A stretch of DNA of 64,000 bases from Margaritispora aquatica (taxonomy: Eukaryota > Ascomycota > Leotiomycetes > Helotiales > Discinellaceae), in NCBI GenBank assembly GCA_007644065.1, contig VJWN01000012.1:237758-301757 (forward strand), read 5' to 3'. The notes under the pieces were generated by a model. The model had not been told where the DNA came from, did no database searches, and saw only the letters and a list, made by a program, of their open reading frames with translations. Position numbers and translations under genes: made by a program. Shown piece by piece: positions 36,373 through 47,007 of this stretch. The stretch's first letter is position 1, and each line of letters opens with the position of its first letter.

Positions 36373-37117
36373 TGTAACGGTGTTACTTCGTGCTTTGTGG
36401 TATGAAATTGATGATGTTGTTGGGTGTGTGCTGTGTGGTTATGTTCTGAAGGGTCACACTATTGCGGGAACTGCCACACTTAGGGTGTGGGGCGGGGGGA
36501 AACATAGCATGATTTCATTGTACGTCATAAGGATTGAGATCAGTATAATTGTGATGCGATAATTCTTTTTGTCCTTTGGCTGTCGTTGTTGTTGATATAG
36601 AGTGGGTTAAGTCTTATGTGATAGTCAGCTGTTTGAAATTGTTTCAGCTAGGTAGGTATTTTGTAAATTTGAGAATTCTGGATGATTCAGGAAATAAACT
36701 TAGTGTGAGAATTAATGTCTGGAGATCTCTATAAATACTTTGAAACAAGTTGAATATCGGTATACTTTCAAGTGTCCTTCGCATAACTACCTCACCTGCT
36801 CAGAATAGAAAATCACATGATATATTTTACGAGCATTGAGGAAGCTACTCTAGTTCTTGAAAAACTTTTGAACACATGGTCTGACTTAAGCTGCTGTCTA
36901 GAGGCCCTTCCAGTCGCATTATTATCCCTTGACTATTTTACTCTTCAGGTCGTCTGTCTGTTGACATTGATCGCATCTCGGGGGCTTCGCTTAACTATTT
37001 AGCCTTGAAATACAGGCTTTAGAAGTGGGGCATACCTTACCTAAGATATCAAACTACCTGCAGTTATCGGCACGTCTATATTTCTTTCATCCACATTGAA
37101 GTTCATTCAATTATGTT
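36373..37117. other. Divergent upstream region
   Basis: About 750 bp between the F-box-like gene and the regulator gene, AT-rich. No gene seen. Confidence 0.5.
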
Positions 37118-39903
37118 ATGGATCGAGAAAACAGATTACCTACGCGTGTTAGTAAGGCTTGCGATAGGTGTAAGAAACAGAAGCAGCGAGTAAGTGACGT
37201 GCAACTTATGCCATCAAGGATCTCAATAGCGATTCATGTATGTGCTAACTCGTCCTCTCAGTGCGACTATGATCGGCCGTGCCGCCATTGCGTACGAGCC
37301 AAAACCGAGTGTGTAATCACCACAACTTCGGGTGCTATTTCCAAGTAAGCACTTCTTATGATATCGAAGACAGAGCTGATTTCGAATCTTAGAAAGTCGC
37401 GGGTGCGGAGAGAAAGTGCTGCTCAAGCCGCTAAGCAGGGTTCCACTACTCCATCGGGAATTGTACAACCAACAGCATCCCCAAGAGAACTGCATGATGT
37501 TGATGAGACCTCAAGTCAACACCAAAGTGTCTTCACTCCTGATGAATCGGATCGAGTTAGTCAGGTTGGAATTATGTGGAATGCACCAGCGTCAACGATT
37601 GCAAATGAAGCACAGAGGTCTCCTTCATTAGCACGCCAGCTGACACGAACCGATTCTAATCTTCCCAACTTTGATTCAGATTCTGCGTTGGCAATGACAA
37701 GAAAGGTTTACTACCCAGTCATATCAATAAGTTATAGGTTCTAACGAAGTTTAGATCTTTCGGTACCAAAAATCACCTACCTTCATCTCCAGAGCAACCT
37801 CGGCGATTCCGGGAGGAAGTGGACGCCATCAAGCTAGTGGCTCTAATAGCTCAAACAAGATTCCCGCACCGTTACTACCTATTGTCGACATTATAGGTAT
37901 AGAGCTACCTAGCGTCGAGCTTTGTAACAAGATTCTAGATGTATATTTTTCGGCTGTGCATTGGTTTTCGTTGGTTGTATTTGAGCCAAAGTTTCGCGAC
38001 CGTTACAACAGTACGTCCAAAACTTCTTTTATTCATCAAGTCCCAGCAGAAGCTATGGGGTAGGTACAGTTTATTGTGGATGCAAACTTTTTCTCTCAAT
38101 AAATCACGTTGCAATTGCTTTTTCAATATCGTCATCGTGTCATCCATCTAATGATATAGATAGCTATCATAGCAAGCGGTCTTGCAAGTCGAAATGATCA
38201 TGGCTTTCTACTGTTGCTGCTCATAGTCTTGATCATGGGATGCTGGTACACACCAAAGCACAAGAGCCGAGATCTTGGGATTGCAGACCATGAGATTGAC
38301 ACCCTTAGGACGAACTTGTTGAAAGTAGTGCAGCGCGACTTTATGGACCTAATGGATGAGGATTGTCTAGAATTTGTGCAACTGTGTTTGCTTCTAGGAT
38401 CATTTTATCTATATCACGGAAGACCGCGATCCTCATTCTCTATTTTGGGTGCTGCCACAAAAACCGCACAAGCAATGGACTTACATCGCGACTCTGAGAA
38501 TAAATGGTCTTTTGAGGACAAGGAAGAAAGGATCCGTGTTTGGTGGACGATTTATACCTGGGATAGGTTTGTTATCTAAGGTGTTTTGAATGTGCGAAAA
38601 GCTGACACACATTCATATTTGCCACAATCACATATGGTCGGCCTCTAGGGATCAACGATAAAGATTGCAATGTCCCAATGCCTTCAGATGTCTTGGAGAA
38701 CATTCATTTCGACCCGCTCATTATCGCACCGATCAGTCTATCACCTTACCAATATCGTCTCAATCAAGTTTACAAGATTGCCTCTCCGCTACTTGAAGAT
38801 ATCTACGGATTGAGGACTTCGCAAAGCGCAGAGTTTGACCTTAAACTACCCGAAATGGTATCCACGGCCAACCGATCTCTGCTGGAATGGCATCAAGACC
38901 TACCTTTCAATCTATCTTTCGATCAAATTAACGATCTAACAGCGACATCATCAACTGCGGAAAAGATGCATCACTTGCAAGCGTTATCTCTACAGCTCAC
39001 ATATGATAACCTTATGATAGTGTTACATCGCCCTCTTCTAGCTGCTCGGGAGTATCGATCAAGTCCAGCAGAGACCACGCCCTCAAATGCAGATGTTTCA
39101 GACCATATACGAGAGACAAGCTTCAAAAGATGTCTCAACTCTGCTCTTAGAATATCAAATATACAACAAAAGCCAAACCTGTTCTTGTTGGCTCGCTCGA
39201 CGCATTTGGTGTCTTTCCTAGGCATGAATCTATTTACTGCCTCTGTTGTTCTGTTCATTTGTGCGTTGTCAGACACTCTCTCAGACACTGCCCAGGAGGC
39301 AAAACGCGGATTGAAGAGAACTCTGCAGATGCAAAAGTCTTTATCCAATCACGCTTCTTTGTCTTTACAATGTAGCAGAATATTGGAGGACTTGGTGCAA
39401 CTAATCCTAAAGAAAGAGATGGAAGAGATGCTTCTAGATAATTCTAACAATGATGAGAACTTCAACAATCATCCTGCTTCCCATGTTATCGGATATGGAG
39501 ATAATATGGCACAACATCAAGCAGGATTGACTCAAACAGATTCTCATATGGACGAACCTATGCCGGCACAACATCCTGGAAATTTTGATGCACCTTACAC
39601 TGAAGGATCACACTTTATGCAAAGTTTAGAAACTCTGCAGAGAGGTTTGAGGCTCTATTCAATGGCGCGAGTGCTTAGCTGACACTTTTAGTGATTTACG
39701 ATACAAATCCACAACGACAAGTTGGACTAGAAGAAGATCCAACCAATCGTCGAAATTATAGCGAGTTCACACCGAGTCAAGAGAGTTGGAATCATGCAGG
39801 AGTTTTGGGAGCACACAATGGTCTCGCTCACGACGGTACTTTCACTAGCGTAGAGGATATAGGGCAGTTCTGGTTATGGGACGTTGACAGTTTCAATTTC
39901 TGA
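37118..39903 (+). CDS. Zn2Cys6 transcription factor with a damaged splice acceptor
   Basis: Model of seven exons (37118-37189, 37262-37344, 37393-37705, 37755-38010, 38164-38566, 38617-39644, 39692-39903), 788 residues if all splice as drawn. The zinc cluster is C-x2-C-x6-C-x5-C-x2-C-x6-C at residues 15-41, split by intron 1 just before the third cysteine. The fungal-specific regulator middle domain includes GFLLLLLIVLIMGCWY, SSFSILGAATKTAQAMDLHR and WWTIYTWDR ... YGRPLGINDKDCNVP. The intron at 38567-38616 is 50 nt, with a good donor (GTTTGT) and branch site (GCTGAC), but it ends in AT instead of AG just where the conserved FATITYGRP must begin. The next AG (38647-38648) gives a frameshift and a stop. 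So the gene may be non-functional, or use a rare site. The 153-nt fourth intron is also uncertain. Confidence 0.8.
38567..38616 (+). other. Intron with GT...AT ends (lost acceptor) in the regulator gene
   Basis: The intron's length and branch site match its neighbours and both flanking exons are conserved in frame, but the terminal dinucleotide is AT (CATTCAT). A single G to T change in an ancestral CAG would explain it. Confidence 0.6.
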
Positions 39904-39945
39904 ATAATCATTACGAGTAAAGGCGATTGATCCCCAACAACACAG

Positions 39946-41286
39946 CTAGTCCCTTGGACCATATATGATACACTTAATTCCTTCCTGCCTGGCAGCACCA
40001 CAAAAAGCCTCTTCAGCTTGCTCAAATTCATATGAGTGTGTCATCAGCGATTTGACAGAGACTCTGCGAGATGCAAGAAGCTCGATAGCCATCTTGTAGT
40101 CTCCTGGGCCGTATCGAAAGCTCGTCTTATATATGCCCTCCTTGGAGCACAACTCTCCTACCGGGAATGGGATCTCTGGCGCTCCAAGGCCAGCTTGGAC
40201 GAAGATGCCACCCTTCTTCAAAGCGAATACTCCACTGGCTATACAACTGGCTACTCCAGTCGCATCGATCACAACATCGAACCCTTCCTGGATGCCACAA
40301 TGACTCTGGATAGCCTGCGAGCTTTCTTTCGCAGTTTGTCGCTGCATTTTGTATGTATGTGTCGTTGCAAAATTCGCAGCGAATTCGAGCCGAGAGTCAA
40401 CAATGTCGGTTGCAGTGATGATCGATGCACCGAACGCTTTCGCTACGGCGCAACAGACCAAGCCAATTGGACCTGCTCCCATCACCAACACACTCTGTCC
40501 CATACTTATTTGTGCTAGTCTTGCGCAGTGTACTGCAATACTCAGTGGCTCGACCAAGGCGCCTTCTTCAACCGAGATATGCTCTGGGAGGAGGAAGCAC
40601 AGCTCTTCAGGCACGGCGTAGTATTTCGCCAAGGTTCCATCAACTGGCGGGGTGGCCGCGAACCTACACACTTCTGTCAGCATGATACATTGTATGAGTA
40701 ACTCTTGAAAGTTATCTATTGTAAGATTCTTCCTGGCCTTGTCTTAGGAGGATTGAGAGGGTCAAGCTAGCAGAGGAAAACTCACTGCATGTCGTTGCAG
40801 AGATTGTACTTCCCAGCTCGACAGAATGTACAGCTCTGGCATGATACCCCAGGCTCGACCGCAACACGATCGCCAGGCTTGAGACTCTTAACATTAGATC
40901 CAGCTCGAACAATTATTCCAGCTGACTCGTGACCAAGCACGAGTGGCTTTCGCACAACGAAAGGGCCAATTTCTCCATGCTTCCAATAATGGACCTGCCA
41001 GACGAACAAATCACATCAGTTTATGCTCTATGTGTCTATTTTGGTGCCAATATAGATCTTACATCACTACCGCATATTCCAGTCGCAATTATCCTCACAA
41101 GGACATGCCTGCTGCTCGGTAGTTCTGGTGTCTGTCGTGTTTCGTAGGCGAATTCTCCTTTCTTCTGTAGAACGAAGACTCGGTGCTCCTGAGGTCTTCT
41201 ATTAGTGCTGATCAAGGATTTCAAACTGTTTTTCTCACATCAGAGACACTCTCATGAGGCGCAGTTCCATTCAATTTCGATGTCAT
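39946..41286 (-). CDS. Sorbitol/xylitol dehydrogenase-type zinc alcohol dehydrogenase
   Basis: Four exons (41286-41239, 41188-41063, 40994-40786, 40663-39946) give 366 residues. Catalytic zinc ligands are in GICGSDVHYW and LGHESAG, followed by VEPLS. Structural-zinc cysteines are in SCQSCTFCRAGKYNLC. The Rossmann fold is VLVMGAGPIGLV followed by ITATDIVDSRLE, whose Asp after the second strand predicts NAD preference. Such enzymes oxidise sorbitol or xylitol to the ketose; the substrate cannot be separated by eye. The gene converges on the Zn2Cys6 regulator (42 bp between stops) and an MFS sugar porter follows upstream, suggesting a small polyol-use cluster. The intron 1 acceptor (CCTCAG at 41189) was chosen to keep frame. 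Confidence 0.9.
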
Positions 41287-42003
41287 GTTGAATTTAAATT
41301 TTGGGTTTGAAGAGTAGGTGATGGTGGATGAAGTTCACGATATTGTGACATGGCGATGGTTGTATATATCAGCAGTTTACCTTAATGCGATACGAGTCGT
41401 AGCCAGACTGGTCTTTCCATTGTTCCGAGTCAATGATCGTAGTGTTGGGAGAGTTTGCAACTTGGAGACACGAGCCATTCTTGTGTCGGAACCGTGATCA
41501 TGATGCCGAGCGAGGAGTGCGAATACGAGACTCCAAATGTGTGATCGGAACCGATAATTTCGGAACCGCAAAGCCACCCAGCTCCAAAACACCGCTAGAT
41601 ACCGTCCATCCAGCCAATGAAGCTTTGTAAAGAGGGGCTAATTCGGTCCGCTCAAAGTCACACAACAGGAAGTCCATGCTAAACTTCATGAGACCCGAAG
41701 TTACAAGCTTAAACCACTCTATTGATGTTCGGAACCGTACCAAGACAACATGCGGATGTGGAGAGAAGATCGCACGGTCGACTCTCTCTCTCCACATCTA
41801 GACAAACTTAGCTTGACTTTCTTTGCAGTCGTTGGCTTGTCTCATTCCCCACGGGGATTCACAATGGAGGTGAACCATGGGGTACAAAAGGAACTGTTTC
41901 CCCTTGCTCAGTTCAGATCATCACACAAAGCATCTTCAAGCATCTTCGACAAGAACCTCATCCCTCCAACAATACACCTTGTTATTGCTTTCTACCATCG
42001 ACC
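41287..42003. promoter_or_regulatory. Divergent region between dehydrogenase and sugar porter
   Basis: About 700 bp between two opposing starts, the likely control region for both genes. No binding sites were assigned; short frames here have no domain. Confidence 0.45.
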
Positions 42004-43740
42004 ATGACGGAACGTCGAATGAGCGCAGCAAAGGCTCGAAATGCCTCGCTTAGGGATCAGACACTGGCTGTCACTGCTCGAACTAGGGAGCAAGACAGCT
42101 GGATCGAGAGGAATTTGAAGCCCAAGAAAGTCACTGCTAGGTATCCATTCAAGGGAACAGCCTTGCTTTACACTACTTGTGGTTTTGGAAGTTTGGGCGA
42201 TGCCCTCTTTGGTTACAATTCTGGTTCGCTTACTTCTTAATGTGTCAATTTCGAGTGGCACATTGCTGACATGGACAGGAATTATGTCTGGATTGCTTGT
42301 AAATCCTGTTTTCATCGCTCGATTCTACAAGAATTACGGAGGGGCTGATGGTACCTTGGATTCTGTCAATCCTTCCATTACTGGAATTTCGGTCTCTTGC
42401 TTGCAGTTAACCGCTGCCTTGGGAGCTCTTATTGCAGGTAGACTGGGAGACATCATCGGTCGAAAGAAATGCGTCCGCATTGGAGCCTTCATCTACTTCT
42501 TTACTGCTTTCATCCAGATGTTCGCGGGTGACTTCTCCACCTTTGTCGCCGGTCGTACCGTCCAGGGTCTTGGTGTTGGCTTCCTCTCCATGACTGTTCC
42601 AATCATTCAGACCGAAATCGCCGCCCCTCATCGTCGTGGTCTGATGGTTGGCATCGAATACACCTTCCTTATCGCCGGTTACATGCTGTCTTGCTGGGTT
42701 GATTATGGTTTCAACTTCCTGCTTCCTGATAAGATGTCTTGGCAGGGACCTTTCATCGTTCAGATCGTCCTCTCGTTCTTCTTATTCGCCATGTCTTTCA
42801 TCCTCCCAGAGACTCCAAGATGGCTCGCTATGAACGGATTCACGGATGAATGTCTCCAAACGGTCGCTGATCTGCATTCAAATGGCGATACCGAGGCTGA
42901 GCATGTCCAGCAAGTATTTATGGAGATTCAGGAAGCAGTTGTCTACGAAGCAACTCTTGGAAAGTCAACATGGACAGTAAGTATTCTACTTCTACTGATT
43001 TCTCATGAAAGTGCATGTTCGGCTAACACATTTAGGAAATGTTCACCATCTACCGCAAACGCACAATCGTCGGAATCACAGTTCAAATGTTCGCACAATT
43101 GAACGGAATTAACATCATTTCATTTTACCTTCCCAGTACCCTCGCAGCTGCTGGTTTTGATAATCGGAAATCACTTCTCTACACTGCTGCCAACGCTCTT
43201 CCCTATACCGCAGCCACAGTCGCAACCTGGTGGTTAGCTGACAAATGGGGTCGTAAGCCTCTTCTGCTTCTCGGAGGTGTCCTAATGGCCATCCTCCTTG
43301 GTATCGTCTGCGCCTTCACCGAAGCCAACCTCGCCATCGATACCAAAGCCAACGGCCAATACGCCTTCGTCATGCTCTACAACATCGTGTATGGTTTCAC
43401 CTGGGGTCCTATGCCCTGGCTCCTCCCAGCAGAGATCTTCCCCCTCCGCGGCCGCTCCAAGGGCATGGCGCTCGCGACGACCAGCAACTGGATCTTCAAC
43501 TTCATCATCGGCATGGTGTCGCCCGACGCTTTTGCAGGCATCCACGGGTACTTCTACCTGATCATCGCGGGCTTCTGTTTATTTTCTGCCGGCTTGTCGC
43601 ATTTCTACTATGTTGAAACGGCCGGGTGCTCGTTGGAGGAGATTGCGGTCGCGTTTGGGGATAAGGCGTTTGCGGGGAGTGATGAGGAGGTTATGGATGT
43701 TTTTGAGGCCAAAAATGAGAAGACTGAGGCTATGGCTTGA
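42004..43740 (+). CDS. MFS sugar porter
   Basis: Three exons (42004-42223, 42279-42976, 43036-43740) with introns of 55 and 59 nt give 540 residues. Sugar-porter signatures: FGYNSGIMSG in the first helix, GRLGDIIGRKK, RTVQGLGVGFLS, PETPRWLAMNG, a loop to QLNGINIISFYLP, DKWGRKPLLL and PAEIFPLRGRSKGMA. About 12 membrane helices can be seen. Cytosolic ends are long and charged (MTERRMSAAKARNASLRD; a Glu-rich tail ending EKTEAMA). It probably brings a monosaccharide or polyol across the plasma membrane by proton symport; the substrate is unknown. The neighbouring polyol dehydrogenase and regulator suggest a shared pathway. Confidence 0.92.
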
Positions 43741-44077
43741 GTGGGAAGGCTTGAGATGTGATGGGTGCGAATTATGAGCGACGGGGTTGGATTCGGAAGA
43801 AGAAATTTGAAATGGAGCCTGCTTGGTGTATAACTGTGGGTGTTGTGTGCTTTGACGAAAATGCATTTGTTTGGAGGAGGAGGAGCAGCTGGCAATTTGA
43901 GAATGGTACATAAATGTCTAGCGTTGTGATTTAGGGAGCGCATTTGTACATATTTCACGAATGACATGATATCTTGAAAGCCCTCAGGTCTAAAGAAAAG
44001 TTTGACGGGTTCAATCAGACAAAGTTCAGAAATATTGATCTAGAGTACTCACGCGCTTTTCAGATATCCTGTAGAAG
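43741..44077. other. 3' flank of the sugar porter
   Basis: 337 bp with only antisense shadow frames. No gene seen. Confidence 0.45.
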
Positions 44078-44371
44078 CTACCATGTTTCTTCGACTATCA
44101 TTTTCCCTCCATTGCTTTCATCATTGGCCGCAACAAGTTCTAGGCTCGCTCTATATTTCGCTGTCAGCTCACACTTCATCATTGTCAAAAAGTGCAATGC
44201 GTCCTCGTGTTCTGTATGCGTCGCTTGAAACCCGAATTGATCTCCTTCTGTAAGCGTTTGGCTTGATACATGAACGAGATTTGGTGCTCGATTCGCTGTT
44301 GCTTTCTGGCTAAAGAAGATTTGAGTTTGCAGTTTGGCGGTGTCACAATCATATAGATCAGAAGTTGACAT
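44078..44371 (-). CDS. Possible 97-residue hypothetical protein
   Basis: A single ORF starting MSTSDLYDCDTAKL and ending GGKMIVEETW, with mixed composition and a plausible helix (EDALHFLTMMKCELTAKYR). The frame is open upstream to 44416 with an earlier ATG. I recognise no domain and there is no intron or neighbour evidence; the case rests on protein-like composition only. Confidence 0.3.
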   Translation of the reverse strand: MSTSDLYDCDTAKLQTQIFFSQKATANRAPNLVHVSSQTLTEGDQFGFQATHTEHEDALHFLTMMKCELTAKYRASLELVAANDESNGGKMIVEETW

Positions 44372-44416
44372 TATGAGGTGTTGGATATGGTGACACGGGG
44401 GTAGAAAATGGTGCAT

Positions 44417-45487
44417 TTTATGATCTGACGAAGTGTCAAGTTCATCAGTGATAATGAGATGTTTGCCTGCTATGATTGGAAGGAAGCGCTAATGGACATC
44501 GTAAGATGGCTCTCCAATTTTAAGTATTTGAGAGTTAATTCTGAACAGTTGGGGATGAACACCATTAATAGAGACCTCCTCTTGAATGCAACTAACAGTC
44601 ACGTCACCGTGTTGATGCGGTGCACTACTGCTGTCAACTACTGCGACAGTCTCATTATGATCGAAGGGTTAAATTCTCTACATCTCCTACTTAGTTAGTT
44701 CGACTTGAAGAACAGATTGTTTTGTATCAAAGTACAATTTCCGCAGTTGATAGAATTGTAAAATAAAAAAAGCAGCGGACGAAATAATGAAGATGACTTC
44801 GTGTGCTTTGCTACTGTTGCGATTCGAATGTGAATAATCGAGTATCAATCACTTTCAAGGTTTTAACACTTGTAAGAACCAGTTAGGAAAAGGGTCATGT
44901 TCATCGTTGAGCACCAAAGCTAATAATTTAAAGCACAAAATTTCAACTTCCAACGAAGAGCTCCAGAATCTTTACCAAGGGAAATTTTTAACTGGCTTGC
45001 TATCCAAGTATATGTAAACAATACATGATATGGATCCCGTTCCACGATCTCTCGCTAGTGGCAATTGAACCCTTAACAGCATTTACAGCGCAGCAAAATG
45101 GCTTTGGTCAATAATGCGAAAGCACTTCCTACTTCGACCGGATTTTCAGTTTTGTTTCACTGGTATATCTTCAAAATATGTGCTTCAGGATAGAGATATC
45201 TACATAGTTCATGGTATCCTCGGGATGTGCTGGGTCAAGCTTGTTTCCAGACTGTATCATAGATGGGTTTCACAGATTCACCTGTTGAAAATACAAAAGT
45301 TTCAACTGAGTCCGAGGATGAAATCGTGACTTTGATGTCAGGAAAAGTTGATATCATGTGACTCGAGACCAAGTGGGGCGTTAGCTCGCTAATTCGGAGC
45401 TAAGCATCCACAATCGAATTCTTTCAAACTCGGGAAGAACTTTTGGCAGAAAAACATCGACAACTTCAACGACAACATATCGACAAA
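44417..45487. other. Intergenic upstream of RPL15
   Basis: About 1.1 kb of AT-rich sequence without a credible gene. The RPL15 promoter must lie at its right end. Confidence 0.5.
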
Positions 45488-46376
45488 ATGGGTGCTCTCA
45501 AATACCTCGAGGAGTTCTCAAAGAAGAAGCAGAGTGATGCGCTCCGCTTCCTTCTCCGTGTCCGCTGCTGGGAGGTAAGATAAAACTCGAATTTCCTCCT
45601 ACGATCCCTCGAACGCATTTCAACATCGAAACCGACCCAATACTTGCGAATCTGCTCTGCGATCTGCGAACATAAGAGAAGCATATTGGGGAAGTGGGCA
45701 TGGAAAATGGACATCACTTGTGATGATTCCTTGTGGACGTCTTTATGGCGGTCCTTGCTATACACTCGTTGAACATTAGCTGAGAGTGCATAATATAGCT
45801 GCGCCAATTGAACGTTGTTCACCGTGCTTCCCGCCCATCTCGTCCGGATAAGGCACGCCGTCTGGGTTACAAGGCCAAGCAAGGCTATGTTATCTACCGT
45901 GTCCGTGTTCGTCGTGGAGGTCGCAAGCGCCCAGTACCAAAGGGTGCTACCTATGGTATGAAAAATTCGATTCCTAGCTTAAGAGAGCGGTGTTAACAAT
46001 TGATACAGGAAAGCCAACCAACCAGGGAGTGAACCAGCTCAAGTACCAACGTTCCCTCAAGTCTACCGCTGAAGAGCGTGTTGGACGTCGTTGCGCCAAT
46101 TTGCGTGTTCTCAACTCCTACTGGATCAACCAGGACTCTACCTACAAGTACTTCGAAGTCATCCTCGTTGACCCTCAACACAAGGCCATCCGTCGTGATG
46201 CCCGCATCAACTGGATCGTTAACCCCGTTCACAAGCACCGTGAATCTCGTGGTCTTACTGCCACCGGAAAGAAGTCGCGTGGATTGGGCAAGGGTCACGG
46301 TTACAACAAGACCACTGCTGGTCGCAGAAAGACCTGGAAGCGCCACAACACCCTCAACCTCCAAAGATACAGATAG
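45488..46376 (+). CDS. RPL15: 60S ribosomal protein eL15
   Basis: Three exons (45488-45574, 45799-45955, 46009-46376) with introns of 224 and 53 nt give 203 residues, the usual eL15 length. Strongly conserved start [20 protein letters not shown], then [58 protein letters not shown] and the C-terminus [17 protein letters not shown]. The protein binds 28S rRNA deep in the large subunit. The first intron is four times longer than its neighbours and carries boxes of a C/D snoRNA. An antisense frame at 45993-46364 is a shadow of exon 3. Confidence 0.97.
45715..45788 (+). ncRNA. Candidate intronic C/D-box snoRNA
   Basis: Inside intron 1 of RPL15. A C box GTGATGA (45720-45726) and a D box CTGA (45780-45783) are enclosed by a 5-bp terminal stem, CACTT (45715-45719) with GAGTG (45784-45788). 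The spacing (about 74 nt in all), the boxes and the stem are right for a methylation-guide snoRNA, and ribosomal-protein introns are a usual host. The guide would be the bases just before the D box (near CGTTGAACATTAG); I could not assign an rRNA target. Box and stem matches this short can arise by chance. Confidence 0.5.
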
Positions 46377-47007
46377 ATGCGTTAGCCGGAGTTCTTGGGG
46401 ATCTGTGTTTCGTTGGGTGGGGTTTGATCATCTTGTGGGCATGGTGGTTTACGGCATAGCAAGAGCATACCAAAAAGGAATTTGCTGCTTATCATGAATT
46501 GAAATGAAGGATTCACAAGCAGTCTGTAACGAATATTTTTCAAAGCGATTTTTGAGTGAACTACCCTGCTTAGTGCCCAGTGCAGTACATTGCCTTCCCT
46601 TATGCTTTCGATGTGCGGCAAGTACCAATGGTGGATCTTTCTCGGGCCAAACTTCAGCTCGTATTAAACATGTCCACTCTCTTGGCAGCCGAATCATGAA
46701 ACCAAGCTTGCTGAACGCGTTGGGGAAACCCTCAATTGGATGTCTGATCTGATAGGAAGATCAGAATCTATTGACACAGATCATGGATCCAATTGCATAG
46801 ATAGTGGTTGACAGCTTAGGTACGCGCATGTCGAATAGTGAATTAATAGCAGCTAATTTGTAGGGAAGGAACACATAACTTCCATTCCAACACTTAAACT
46901 ATTGCAGTCGCAGACCAGTACTATCGTCCCCAAGACAAACTCAAATCCTGTCATTTCTGGATCAATGAATTACCCATATTTCAAATCTTCTTCTCAACCA
47001 ACTAGAC
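46377..47007. other. Intergenic
   Basis: 630 bp between RPL15 and HUL4, short shadow frames only. Confidence 0.5.

Noticed and set aside
38648..38678. Alternative acceptor CTCTAG for the regulator intron
   Set aside because: It leaves the frame shifted into a stop within a few codons and removes the conserved YGRPLG motif.
45466..45882. 138-codon antisense frame over RPL15 exon 1 and intron 1
   Set aside because: Overlaps the well-supported eL15 start and has no family resemblance.
45993..46364. 123-codon antisense frame in RPL15
   Set aside because: A shadow of the highly biased codons in eL15 exon 3.
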